Shown here piece after piece: positions 18,976 through 27,274 of a stretch of 64,000 nucleotides of DNA. The DNA lies in the NCBI GenBank assembly GCA_035544575.1, contig DATKEC010000083.1:52023-116022 (forward strand). The letters are read 5' to 3'. Under the pieces are notes generated by a model. The model did no database searches. It worked only from the letters and a program-made list of their open reading frames with translations, and had not been told where the DNA came from. Source of the DNA: DATHWB01 sp035544575. Lineage in GTDB: Bacteria > Actinomycetota > Acidimicrobiia > Spongiisociales > ZC4RG35. The translations under genes were made by a program, and so were the position numbers. Numbering within the stretch: position 1 is the stretch's first letter; every line of letters begins with the position of its first letter.

Positions 18976-19370
18976 TGACTTCGTCCTTCCGGTCGGTGGG
19001 CGCAATGTTGGCAGGAGACTCGGCCGGCTGACGCCGGGATCGTTCCTTCCCTCCGGGAAAGTCGGCCGGATGGGGGGGTCCCGGCCGCGCCGGGCAACGA
19101 GCGTTTCGTGAGCCGGTGGCGATGCAAGCACCCGGCGGGGGCTTGTCCTTCACGGATTGGAGGGGGCCGTTCGCATCGCTTGCGATGAGGGGCTTCGGAG
19201 CCGGCACCGGTTGGGGGATCGGTCTCGGAGATGGCCGGGCGTTTCGTCACGGAATCTCGGGTGCGACGGTGGGCGCCGGGACCGGAACGATTTTCGGCGT
19301 GGCCGGGATGGCCCGGCGCCCCCGATCCAGTTGCCGCGGCTGTCACACCAGGTGTGAGACAATCCGGACG
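18976..19370. other. 395-base intergenic region between Yip1-like and GH130 genes
   Basis: This stretch separates two divergent genes. It is G-rich in the middle and stays open in the GH130 frame from 19116, giving a Gly-rich N-terminal extension (contains GAGTGWGIGLGDG and GATVGAGTG) that does not look like GH130 sequence, so I do not include it in the gene. A perfect 15-base palindrome lies at 19343-19357. No RNA gene was recognised. Confidence 0.5.
19343..19357. promoter_or_regulatory. 15-base palindrome upstream of GH130 gene
   Basis: TCACACCAGGTGTGA is a perfect 7-1-7 inverted repeat ending 13 bases before the ATG at 19371. Size and place fit a dimeric repressor operator. The cognate regulator is unknown. 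Confidence 0.5.
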
Positions 19371-20825
19371 ATGTCGCCGCTCACGATCTCCGTGGCCGAC
19401 CTGAAGCCCGACGCGTCACGGCTGATCGCACGGCCCTTCCTGCCGGGCGGCCCCAACTACGCCGGCGGCTCACACCGTCTCGACTCGATCACTCGACGGA
19501 TCAAGGACTTGTCCCCGTCGCGGAGAGTCGAGCTCCTGACGGACGCCAGGCGCCGTGCCCGACGAACATATTCCAACGTCGAGGACGTGTGGCGGGGCCA
19601 TTTCAACGTGGCCGCTGTGAGGTCTCCCAGCGTGGCGGCGATCGAGGACGAGGGGCTGCAGCTGCTGCTCGGCGCCTGTTTCACCCAGTCATACGCCTAC
19701 GAAGCAGCGGCGCTGTCGAATCCGTCAGTGGTCCCCATTGGTCCTCTCGGTGGCGAGACACAGGCGTTCGTGATGAGTGCTCGCGCCATCGGGGAGGGAC
19801 ACATCTCGTCGGTGGCGTTCTTCACCGGTTCGGTCACTCGAGATGGAGTCGTGACCCTCGAGTCCCGATATCCGCACGCGAGCAACGGTGTGCGGAAGGA
19901 TGTGGTGCTGCGGCGGGCATCCTTTGCCGGGCTCCTCGAAGACATGGGGTTGCTGGACGAGCCGGCCCGTCGGTTGTTGTCCCTGTTGGACGATGAGTTC
20001 ACGGCCGTGGACCTCGAGCTCGTGGCTGCGAGATTCGAGGACTACGACGTCGACCCAGGAGTGGCGGAGACCACGTGGAAGAACCTGCATTGGGTCGCCA
20101 GTTCGAACTACCACGTCACGTTCGATTCCAGCCTTCCGGTGTCCGAGCATGTCCTCTCACCGGCCTCCCCGGCTGAGAGCCATGGAATCGAGGACGCAAG
20201 ATTCGTCCGTTTCGAAGACGGTGACGACGTGCGTTTCTTCGCGACGTACACCGCATTCGATGGTTCTCGGATCCTTCCTCAACTCATCGAGACGGCCGAC
20301 TTCAACTCGTTCGACATGTCGACGTTGACTGGCCCTGCCGTCCATCACAAGGGCATGGCGCTCTTCCCCCGCCGGGTCGATGGCGAGTACCTGGCCCTGT
20401 CCCGACATGATCACGAACGGATCTTTCTCACCCGCAGCGATGACTTGGCTTCCTGGACGAACGCCGAAGTGCTGTTCGAGCCCGAGTTCGGATGGGATGC
20501 GGTCCAGATGGGCAACTGCGGCTCGCCGCTCGAAACAGACGCCGGTTGGCTGGTGCTCACCCATGGTGTCGGACCCATGCGTCGCTATGTGATCGGAGCC
20601 ATGCTGTTGGATCGGGACAGCCCGCACAAGGTGATCGGCCGGCTCTCCCGTCCGCTGATCGAACCGCGCGACCTCGAAAGCGATGGGTATGTGCCCGATG
20701 TCGTGTACTCGTGCGGGGCGATGATCCACCACGACGTCCTCGTCATCCCGTACGGATACGCCGACTACGGGATCAGGATCGCTGTCACTCTGGTCGATGA
20801 GGTCTTAGCGGAGATGACCAGTTAG
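19371..20825 (+). CDS. GH130-family mannoside phosphorylase/hydrolase-like protein
   Basis: A 484-residue five-bladed beta-propeller enzyme of the GH130 type. The N-terminus (DLKPDASRLIARPFLPGG) is typical of the longer GH130 proteins, and the blade containing GIEDARFVRFEDGDD carries the Asp used as general acid in the family. GLVHHKGMALF-type and GNCGSPLETDAGWL blocks match the sugar-binding face. Family members phosphorolyse or hydrolyse beta-mannosides; which glycan is involved here is not known. It converges with a GT4 gene (21-base overlap), suggesting a shared polysaccharide or glycoside context. Confidence 0.82.
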   Translation: MSPLTISVADLKPDASRLIARPFLPGGPNYAGGSHRLDSITRRIKDLSPSRRVELLTDARRRARRTYSNVEDVWRGHFNVAAVRSPSVAAIEDEGLQLLLGACFTQSYAYEAAALSNPSVVPIGPLGGETQAFVMSARAIGEGHISSVAFFTGSVTRDGVVTLESRYPHASNGVRKDVVLRRASFAGLLEDMGLLDEPARRLLSLLDDEFTAVDLELVAARFEDYDVDPGVAETTWKNLHWVASSNYHVTFDSSLPVSEHVLSPASPAESHGIEDARFVRFEDGDDVRFFATYTAFDGSRILPQLIETADFNSFDMSTLTGPAVHHKGMALFPRRVDGEYLALSRHDHERIFLTRSDDLASWTNAEVLFEPEFGWDAVQMGNCGSPLETDAGWLVLTHGVGPMRRYVIGAMLLDRDSPHKVIGRLSRPLIEPRDLESDGYVPDVVYSCGAMIHHDVLVIPYGYADYGIRIAVTLVDEVLAEMTS

Positions 20826-21836
20826 GGACCGGTACACGCCGGCGTAGTCGCGTGCCATCCTCGCATCGCTGAATCGCTCCTCTGCGGCCTGTCGGCATGC
20901 TGCCCGATCGAGCGATGGCACAGCCGTGACGGCCCGTGCGGCTGTTTCGACATCGTCGACGAGGAACCCCGTGAGCCCGTCATCGACGATCTCTGGCATG
21001 GCTCCACGCCGCCACGCGATCACCGGCGTGCCCGCTGCGAGGCTCTCGATCACGACCAGCCCGAACGGCTCGTCCCACCGCAGGGGCATCACCAGCGCCT
21101 GGGCTCCGCCGAGGAGTTCGGCCACTTCGTGCTGTTCGAGAGGTCCGAGGTATTCGACGTCATCCGCCCCGCGCATGAAGTCATCGAAGAACTCCCGATG
21201 GCGATTCTCGATGGGGCCGGCGATCTTCAGGGGGACGCCGGCGCGTCGTGCCACCGCCGCTGCGAGGTCGGGCGCCTTCTCCGGAGCCATACGGCCGACG
21301 AATGCCAGATAGCCGCCGTCACCGACTCCCATCGGGAACCGCGCCAGGTCGAGCCCATTGCCCACCGTGGCGACGTAGTTCAGCTCCGGGAGGAAGACAC
21401 GTTCCCGGTCGCTCAGGGAAACGAAAGCCAGCTTCCGGTACCGCAACAGCAGCCGATGGTGGGCTGTGTTCCACGCAGCCCCGTGAAGGGTGGTGAGCAG
21501 CGGGATCGGCAAGAGCGAGCCGTATGGCAGGGCGTGGACATGGAGGTGTGAGTGGACGATGTCCAACGCACCCGACGACGCCGCTTCCATGGCGACGGCC
21601 AGGTGCTCGGTCTCGAACAATCTCGGGTCGGCGTCGACCATTTCCGACAACGGCCCAGGGACAGTCTCCACCAGCCGGGCGAGCGTCTCCGAACCGGAGG
21701 GCGCGAACAGCGTGACGTCGATCCCGTCGGCCACAAGCCGTTCTGTGAGGTCGTGGGTGACGCGTTCCCACGGACCGTATCCCAGTGGATCGTAGGCGTA
21801 GGAGATGGGGGCGATCATTCCGACCCTCGGACTCAT
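20805..21836 (-). CDS. Glycosyltransferase family 4
   Basis: A 343-residue GT-B glycosyltransferase. The N-terminal donor-side Gly-rich region (YGPWERVTHDL), VHSHLHVHALPYG, the mid-protein YLAFVGRMAPEKAPDLA and the C-terminal EPFGLVVIESLAAGTPVIA with EIV are all GT4 hallmarks. Close to the family that transfers from UDP- or GDP-sugars; acceptor unknown. Its ATG overlaps the topoisomerase stop (ATGA), so these two are cotranscribed. Confidence 0.88.
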   Translation of the reverse strand: MSPRVGMIAPISYAYDPLGYGPWERVTHDLTERLVADGIDVTLFAPSGSETLARLVETVPGPLSEMVDADPRLFETEHLAVAMEAASSGALDIVHSHLHVHALPYGSLLPIPLLTTLHGAAWNTAHHRLLLRYRKLAFVSLSDRERVFLPELNYVATVGNGLDLARFPMGVGDGGYLAFVGRMAPEKAPDLAAAVARRAGVPLKIAGPIENRHREFFDDFMRGADDVEYLGPLEQHEVAELLGGAQALVMPLRWDEPFGLVVIESLAAGTPVIAWRRGAMPEIVDDGLTGFLVDDVETAARAVTAVPSLDRAACRQAAEERFSDARMARDYAGVYRSLTGHLR

Positions 21837-22879
21837 CGCTCCGAGCCTCCGTTGTTGAGGCGGGCCTCGTCGGGCTCGGTCGGGAGGACCTTCACGACCG
21901 CTGACTCGGCACGCTGGAGCCACATGCCGTTCCTCGATCGTCGCCACGCCTCCCGGAGGCGGCCATCGCGGTACGCCTCGATCGCCGCTGGATGGACGTA
22001 GGCCTGGCGGCACACGTCCCGAGTGTTGCCGAGGCGCGCCGCTGCTGCGTCCACAGCGTCGAGCACACGGGACTCCGGATCATCGGGCGCCGCATCGGCA
22101 AGTTCACCGACCACCGTGGTGGTCGCTCCCCAGGTGCGGAAGTCCTTGGCGGTGAATCGTCCCCGCATGGCTTCGACCAGGTAGGCGTTCACGTCCCCCG
22201 AACCAACCGATGACACGACATCGTCTGCGGTGTAGCTGAAGAGCGTCTGGCCGGACAGTTCGTCGCACCGCGCGATCAATGCGGCGAGCCGCCGGTCGTT
22301 GAACGCCACCACGCTTTCGCTGCCACCCTTTCCGAGGAACTCGAAATGAACCTGGGATCCATTCACCTCGACGTGGTCTGTCGTGAGCGTCGTCAGTCCG
22401 TAAGCCTCAGCGTTGGCGGCGCTTCGCCGGTTGCCGACCCGGATGAGCGTTCGGTCGAGTACTGCCACGGAGAGGGCGACGACCTTCACCCGTGGAAGCC
22501 CCACACGGCGAAGGTCGGCGTCGACGCGCTTGCGTAGCCGTGCGAGCCTGTCTCCAAAGTCTCGCATACGGGAGAACTTGACTTCCTGGCGGAGATCTTC
22601 CCAGGCCGGGTGATAGATGTACTGCTTCCGGCCGGCACTGTCATGACCGGTCACGAGCAGATGGGAATCGCGCCGCGCGGCGATTTCGACCTTCGCCCAC
22701 GCCGGTGGAATGGCCAGCGTCTCGATCCAGTCGCGAGTGTGCTCGTCGGTGGGAGAACCGTCGGGTTCCCGATACGTGAAACCGCGGCCGCGTCCGATCC
22801 GCCGTCGCCACTTCATCGAACTGTCGGCATACCGCAGACCGGCGCTCGCCGCGAGGGCTTGGGCGTCGTCATGGTCCAT
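21833..22879 (-). CDS. DNA topoisomerase IB
   Basis: A 348-residue monomeric type IB topoisomerase of the bacterial/poxvirus kind, which relaxes supercoils through a 3'-phosphotyrosyl link. Family blocks include RRRIGRGRGFTYRE, the DNA-contact VLDRTLIRVGN, the catalytic-Lys hairpin HFEFLGKGGSE, FTAKDFRTWGATT, and VCRQAYVHPAAIEAYRDG with the active-site Tyr. In many bacteria this gene sits in general-stress regions, consistent with the neighbours. Confidence 0.92.
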   Translation of the reverse strand: MDHDDAQALAASAGLRYADSSMKWRRRIGRGRGFTYREPDGSPTDEHTRDWIETLAIPPAWAKVEIAARRDSHLLVTGHDSAGRKQYIYHPAWEDLRQEVKFSRMRDFGDRLARLRKRVDADLRRVGLPRVKVVALSVAVLDRTLIRVGNRRSAANAEAYGLTTLTTDHVEVNGSQVHFEFLGKGGSESVVAFNDRRLAALIARCDELSGQTLFSYTADDVVSSVGSGDVNAYLVEAMRGRFTAKDFRTWGATTTVVGELADAAPDDPESRVLDAVDAAAARLGNTRDVCRQAYVHPAAIEAYRDGRLREAWRRSRNGMWLQRAESAVVKVLPTEPDEARLNNGGSER

Positions 22880-22987
22880 GAGCGACTGATGTACCCGCTC
22901 GAGGGCTGGTTCGACCGCGAAAGTTCAAGTTCCGGTGTCGTGCCCGCTCATGGGGGGTAGAGCGGGGACCACGCGAAAGGAGATGGG

Positions 22988-23245
22988 ATGGGCAAAGCGG
23001 AAGACCACGGTCCGTCGATCAAGGATGACGAGCGGTATGAGGCTCTCCGCGCGGACGGAATGAGCAAGGAGAAGGCGGCCCGCATCGCCAACACTCCGCC
23101 TGACGAGATGAAACCGCCGGGCGGCGGGGGGCGCCCGTACGAGGAATGGACGAAGGAAGAACTCTATGTCAAGGCCCGGGAAGTGGGCATCGAAGGGCGG
23201 TCACGGATGTCGAAAGACGAGCTGATCCAGAAGCTACGGTACTGA
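22988..23245 (+). CDS. Small Rho-N / SAP-like domain protein
   Basis: An 85-residue basic/acidic protein. The N-terminal half (GPSIKDDERYEALRADGMSK then EKAARIANTP) is a conserved stress-protein-like block, and the C-terminal half (EEWTKEELYVKAREVGIEGR, then SKDELIQKLR) is a Rho termination factor N-terminal fold that binds nucleic acid. GAAAGGAGATGGG precedes the ATG. Function unknown. Confidence 0.8.
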   Translation: MGKAEDHGPSIKDDERYEALRADGMSKEKAARIANTPPDEMKPPGGGGRPYEEWTKEELYVKAREVGIEGRSRMSKDELIQKLRY

Positions 23246-23297
23246 GTCGGTGCGCCCCGCCCCGCGAGGTGAAGATTCGACGGCGGCCGCCGCGGCG

Positions 23298-23888
23298 TCA
23301 GGATCGAGGCGTGGCGACTGAATCCGTGAGCGCCGCGTCCACCTTCCGGTTGTGGGCGTCGCCCAGGCCGCCACCGACGAGCGCGCCTGTAAACAGGGCC
23401 GCGATACCCACGGCGCTCGCCACGATCACCTCGAACGTGAGGTCGTCGGCTCGCAGCTGACCGAGCCAGTCAGGAAGACCTGCTCGCCGGAAAGCGTTGT
23501 ATTCCTCGCCGACCCACGCCCCGAGAGCGGCAAACACGGCAACGAGCAGCAGCAACCAGATCGCCGCCGCGATTCCATTCATGACTCCGTCGAAACGGGC
23601 CATGCGACCGGCCACCCATCCACCGACCAGGCCCGCCACGAAGACGACCAGTGTGGCGAGTAAGACGCCCACCATTTCCATCTCCTGGAGGTTCCCGTCG
23701 AGGTCGATCGCGTTCACCTGATATGTGAGTGCTCCAGCTCCAGCGGCTACGAGCGACGAGATCAACGCCAGAACTCCAATGATTGCCAGCAGCCCTCCGA
23801 GGGCTGCTGGAGTGTCGATGCCCCCGAACCGTTCGCGAATCGAAGCGATACTGGTCTCCGCTCCTCGAATTCGACTACGAGTGCTCAC
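23298..23888 (-). CDS. Multi-pass membrane protein of unknown function
   Basis: A 196-residue protein with about four hydrophobic helices (around 30-55, 72-98, 105-128, 155-178). The GTG at 23888 (MSTRSRIRG) is preferred: GGAAGGAG sits 6-8 bases upstream, whereas the more upstream GTG at 23909 overlaps that Shine-Dalgarno. The third region (GWVAGRMARFDGVMNGIAAA) resembles membrane proteins common in actinobacterial and proteobacterial stress clusters. No function can be assigned. Confidence 0.7.
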   Translation of the reverse strand: MSTRSRIRGAETSIASIRERFGGIDTPAALGGLLAIIGVLALISSLVAAGAGALTYQVNAIDLDGNLQEMEMVGVLLATLVVFVAGLVGGWVAGRMARFDGVMNGIAAAIWLLLLVAVFAALGAWVGEEYNAFRRAGLPDWLGQLRADDLTFEVIVASAVGIAALFTGALVGGGLGDAHNRKVDAALTDSVATPRS

Positions 23889-23905
23889 TGTGTTTTCTCC
23901 TTCCG

Positions 23906-23971
23906 TCACGCGACGAGCAGGAGGATCAAGATGATCAGAATCAGTGTTCCAAGACCGATGTACATGAGCAT
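23906..23971 (-). CDS. 21-residue hydrophobic peptide
   Basis: A tiny ORF, MLMYIGLG followed by a run of Leu/Ile and ending LLLVA, almost entirely a single membrane helix. GGAAAGG lies just upstream; with that spacing the third codon (second Met) may be the real start. It ends 18 bases before the GTG of the next gene in the same direction, so the two would be cotranscribed. It recalls the short hydrophobic DUF3309-like peptides but lacks their tail. Confidence 0.5.
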   Translation of the reverse strand: MLMYIGLGTLILIILILLLVA

Positions 23972-24033
23972 CCTTTCCGTGTGCCTGCCCGCCTGATACC
24001 CCGAGGGGCCAGAAGCCAAACGGCGGAGACGTC

Positions 24034-24495
24034 TCAGTGCGTCCTGGCGCCGGCGGATCCGGTGGCGGCGTCCCGAAACGTGACCTCGCCCACTCCCTCG
24101 ACTCCCTTCACCCGTCGCAGCAGGGCTTGGCGGGCGGAGGCATCCGTGAGGTCCGTCGTGAGCGCCACATCTCCGTCGGACACAGTGACGTCGACCGGCG
24201 GGTTGCCCTCGTTGCTCCACGTCCCGAGGATCTCGCTTCGGACCTTCTGAAGGAGAGTGGCGTCGTCGAAGCTTCGCTCGGGCTTGATGGCGCCGATCGC
24301 TTCGTGTACCCAACCTTCCACGACGTTGCGTTGGTACGTGGCTTTCTGCGAGACCGTCTCGGTGAGCGAGCGCAGCCCCGCCATGGCCTGATCCTTGGTT
24401 CGTGCCCGCCGCGCTCGACCGTTGTCTGGATCGAGCAGGTAGGCGGCAATGGCACCACCTGCGACGGACGCCGCAGTCGTCAACTTTCGCATCAT
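24034..24495 (-). CDS. BON-domain protein with N-terminal membrane segment
   Basis: A 153-residue protein. The first 22 residues form a hydrophobic segment ending YLLDPDNGRARRAR, a motif common in YtxH/BON-type envelope proteins. The C-terminal half (about 75-145) is a BON domain (DDATLLQKVRSEILGTWSNE, VDVTVSDGDVALTTDL, RVKGVEGVGEVTF), which usually binds phospholipid in the periplasm or at the membrane. GGAGACGATG at the start. Likely an osmotic/envelope stress protein. Confidence 0.8.
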   Translation of the reverse strand: MMRKLTTAASVAGGAIAAYLLDPDNGRARRARTKDQAMAGLRSLTETVSQKATYQRNVVEGWVHEAIGAIKPERSFDDATLLQKVRSEILGTWSNEGNPPVDVTVSDGDVALTTDLTDASARQALLRRVKGVEGVGEVTFRDAATGSAGARTH

Positions 24496-24647
24496 CGTCT
24501 CCTCTCATCCGTGTCGCCGAACGGGACAGCCCCGAAGCAACACCGAACACCTGTGCGTGACCTACCCACCCCAGACGTGGCGGAAACCGCGCGAGGCGAT
24601 GTTTCTGGGGCGACACCGATGGGTAACGCGGCCGGCGATGGAGGTTG

Positions 24648-24809
24648 ATGATGACGACGAGGATCGATGACGCGGAGGGATCCAGGTGTTTTGCGCACGG
24701 GGTGGCCAATCTCCTGAGCGATTTCGGATACGAGGAGGGCCTCGCCTTGGCGGGAACGGTTCTTCTCGAGATGTTCGAGTTGCGGCGGGGAGAGGACACG
24801 CAGGAGTGA
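24648..24809 (+). CDS. Small 52-53-residue protein, unrecognised
   Basis: A short ORF preceded by GGAGG (24640-24644). Two adjacent ATGs (24648, 24651) are possible starts; the second has the better 6-base spacing. The product has a basic/acidic N-terminus then an amphipathic helical stretch (GVANLLSDFGYEEGLALAG) and a charged tail (LRRGEDTQE). Composition looks like a real protein. It stands alone between divergent genes. Confidence 0.5.
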   Translation: MMTTRIDDAEGSRCFAHGVANLLSDFGYEEGLALAGTVLLEMFELRRGEDTQE

Positions 24810-24901
24810 GCGCTTCCGACCAGTGGTCGAACCTGTCGAGCCATGGCGAGCGTCGGTCGCCAACCGCCGTAGTGGACGCAGACGCCGGTTGACTTGAACC
24901 A

Positions 24902-25963
24902 ATGACTCATCGCACCGAGGAATGGCTCAGATTCTCTCCGGCGGACGTCGCGAGGCCCGGTCCTGGGTCCGGGCGCGCCTTTGGCCACCTAGTGAGATTG
25001 ACAGGCGAACTCGGGCTCTACGAGCACGCTGAGCACGACCGTCCGCGACTCGACCATGGATACACCACCGACGACAACGCTCGCGCGCTCGTGGTCCTCG
25101 CGCCAGTTCCGGCGCCGGCACGACCTGTCACCTACGAGCGGGCGCTGGACTTCGTCGTTGGGGGTCGGGTTCCTTTCGGTTGGCACAACCGGATGTCGGT
25201 CAGCGGCGAGTGGCGAGATCGCCGAGGGCCGGATGACGCCCACGGAAGAGCGGTTTGGGGGTTGGGGGTCGCCCTCGGACACGGCGAAGCCAACGATGGC
25301 GCGGCGATGGCGTATCTGGCCGGGCTGGATCTTCGCTCACCTCATCTCCGCGCCATGAGCTTCGCCGTCCTGGGCGCGGTGGCTGCCCGACGATCAGGCG
25401 CCGTCGCCGCCGAATCCGATGCGTTCCTCGATCGCCTCGCCGGCCGCCTGGGACGACCGGGAGGCGGATCGTGGCCGTGGCCCGAACCGAGGCTGACCTA
25501 TGCCAACGCCAGGGTCCCACAGGCTCTGATCGAAGTGGGAGATGCGATCGGTGACACGCGCCTCGTGGACGATGGTCTGGAACTGCTGGCATGGCTGAGG
25601 GAGATCGAGACTCACCGAGGTGTGTTCAGTTTCACGCCGGTGGGGGGACGCGGTCCAGGCGAGCAGGCACCGGCGTTCGATCAGCAGCCCATCGAAGCCT
25701 GGGCGATGGCCGACGCCTGCGTCACTGCCTTTCGTGTCGACGGTGGTTCGGATTGGAGGCGGGGCGTTGCCACGGCAGCTCGCTGGTTTCTGGGCGGGAA
25801 CGACAACGGGACGGCACTCTATGACCCAATCACGGGCGCAGGCTTCGACGGTCTCCACGGGGCGGGAAGGAATCTCAACCGAGGCGCGGAGTCGACGCTC
25901 AGTGCGCTGGGCGCGATGGCGGCCTGGGATGCTGCCGTCCGGCCCACCGTTGGGGTCACCTGA
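24902..25963 (+). CDS. Alpha-toroid protein associated with GT4 glycosyltransferases
   Basis: A 353-residue soluble protein, helical throughout, with repeated helix pairs typical of an (alpha/alpha)6 toroid. Family-like blocks are DHGYTTDDNARALVVL near residue 50, DAHGRAVWGLG, QQPIEAWAMADACV and NRGAESTLSALGAM. I recall the same blocks as a C-terminal domain of some GT4 proteins in other bacteria, but cannot confirm this here. It ends 8 bases inside the convergent GT4 gene. Possibly a glycan-binding or glycosidase-like protein. Confidence 0.65.
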   Translation: MTHRTEEWLRFSPADVARPGPGSGRAFGHLVRLTGELGLYEHAEHDRPRLDHGYTTDDNARALVVLAPVPAPARPVTYERALDFVVGGRVPFGWHNRMSVSGEWRDRRGPDDAHGRAVWGLGVALGHGEANDGAAMAYLAGLDLRSPHLRAMSFAVLGAVAARRSGAVAAESDAFLDRLAGRLGRPGGGSWPWPEPRLTYANARVPQALIEVGDAIGDTRLVDDGLELLAWLREIETHRGVFSFTPVGGRGPGEQAPAFDQQPIEAWAMADACVTAFRVDGGSDWRRGVATAARWFLGGNDNGTALYDPITGAGFDGLHGAGRNLNRGAESTLSALGAMAAWDAAVRPTVGVT

Positions 25964-27101
25964 CTTCGAGGCGGGCCTTCGACGCCGTCCGATGCACGAG
26001 TTCGACGATGTCCTTTGCGCACGCAGTCCATGCCAGCGTCCGCGACCGGCGAGCAGCCGCGCCCGTCGCAGCGTCATAGCGAGCCTCGTCGACGAAGAGC
26101 CCGTGGATGGCGGAAGCGACCTCGGAAGCGCCGTGACCGACGGTGATCCCGCTTCCATCGCTCAACATCTCGACCGCGTATGGAAATCGCGTGGCGACCA
26201 CGGGTCGACCCGCGGCGAGGGCATCGGTCACGACACCTGATGCCATTTGCTCCTGGTTGTCGTATGGGACCAGCACCACGTCACTGTCCTTGACCATCGT
26301 GAGGAGTTCTTCCTCTTCGACGTAGCGGTCGATGAAGGTGACCAGGTGGCCGATGTCGAGCTCGGAGACCAGCTGCTGGAGGGAGTCGCGATATGCGGTT
26401 CCTTCGCGCCGCAGCACGTTGGGATGAGTTCGGCCGACGATCGTGTAATGCGGCTGGGGGACGAGGTCCTGCAGCTCTGCGATCGACCGTACACCGCGTT
26501 CGAGGCCCTTCCCCGGTCCGAGCAGGCCCCAACTGATGAGCCGACGCCGCGGGGCCGGGTTGACCGGCTGGGGCATCCAATCTGACCCATGGTGGACAAC
26601 CGAGACCTCTTGGGCCGGGATTCCGTACCCTTCTTCGAGCGCTTCCCGGGCCATCCCGCACAACACCACGAGTGAACTCTCCGCATGGAGCTCCTGGACG
26701 ATGCGACGTTGGCGGGGGCTCGGGTCAGCGAGCACCGTGTGGAGGATGGTGACCGTCGGCCGATGGATGCTGCCGACGAGATCCACCACGGCCTCTCCGT
26801 CGTTGTCGCCGAACAGCCCGTACTCGTGTTGGAGGATCACGCCGTCAGCACGATTGAGAATCCTGGCCGCCATCCGTATGCCAACCGGGCTGTCGGGATC
26901 GAACTCCGCTCGGACTTTGCCGATGGCTGGAAGTCCCTGTCCGTCGATGAGGCGCACGACGTCGATCTCGACATCGGGGACGAGGGCCGTGAGACCCGTG
27001 ACGAGCCGATCTGCGAAACGGGCGATGCCGCATCGCGTTGGTGGGTAGGTGGACACCATGCCGACCCGTCGGAGGGTGGGCGCATCAGTGAGAGCAAACA
27101 T
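25956..27101 (-). CDS. Glycosyltransferase family 4
   Basis: A 381-residue GT-B enzyme. The N-terminus (VGMVSTYPPTRCGIARFADR) and GVILQHEYGLFG are typical of GT4 proteins acting on export or storage glycans. The C-terminal donor-binding region includes DVVLVPYDNQEQMASGVVTDA and AGRPVVATRFPYAVEML. The ATG at 27101 (MFALTDAP) is chosen because the upstream extension is out of character. Its 3' end overlaps the toroid gene, and the pair may act on the same glycan as the GH130/GT4 genes 5 kb away. Confidence 0.85.
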   Translation of the reverse strand: MFALTDAPTLRRVGMVSTYPPTRCGIARFADRLVTGLTALVPDVEIDVVRLIDGQGLPAIGKVRAEFDPDSPVGIRMAARILNRADGVILQHEYGLFGDNDGEAVVDLVGSIHRPTVTILHTVLADPSPRQRRIVQELHAESSLVVLCGMAREALEEGYGIPAQEVSVVHHGSDWMPQPVNPAPRRRLISWGLLGPGKGLERGVRSIAELQDLVPQPHYTIVGRTHPNVLRREGTAYRDSLQQLVSELDIGHLVTFIDRYVEEEELLTMVKDSDVVLVPYDNQEQMASGVVTDALAAGRPVVATRFPYAVEMLSDGSGITVGHGASEVASAIHGLFVDEARYDAATGAAARRSRTLAWTACAKDIVELVHRTASKARLEVR

Positions 27102-27178
27102 GCAGCCGCAATACCCATCCCCCGCGCCGTCAAACCGCCTCAATCCTCGCCCAGCCTCACGTTTGGTTGTCCTGCAGA

Positions 27179-27202
27179 TTCGAACCCGCCTGCGGGTTTG
27201 AA
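27179..27202. promoter_or_regulatory. 24-base inverted repeat between divergent genes
   Basis: TTCGAACCCGC and GCGGGTTTGAA form an 11-base inverted repeat around CT with one mismatch (a G-U pair if RNA). It lies midway between the GT4 gene (leftward) and the ferritin-like gene (rightward), so an operator or 5' UTR hairpin is possible. Confidence 0.4.
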
Positions 27203-27274
27203 CGAGTGTCGCGGCGGGTACAGGCCGCGAGTCATCAGCCCGATGACACCGGACCACCGCGATGGAGGCAGGAA

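Noticed and set aside
19116..19370. Gly-rich in-frame extension of the GH130 gene
   Set aside because: GH130 similarity begins just after the ATG at 19371; the extension crosses the palindrome and reads like translated intergenic DNA.
27160..27210. tRNA-like TTCGAA sequence and possible attachment-site remnant
   Set aside because: The flanking arms do not make a T-stem or acceptor stem on either strand; no integrase or duplicated site is nearby.
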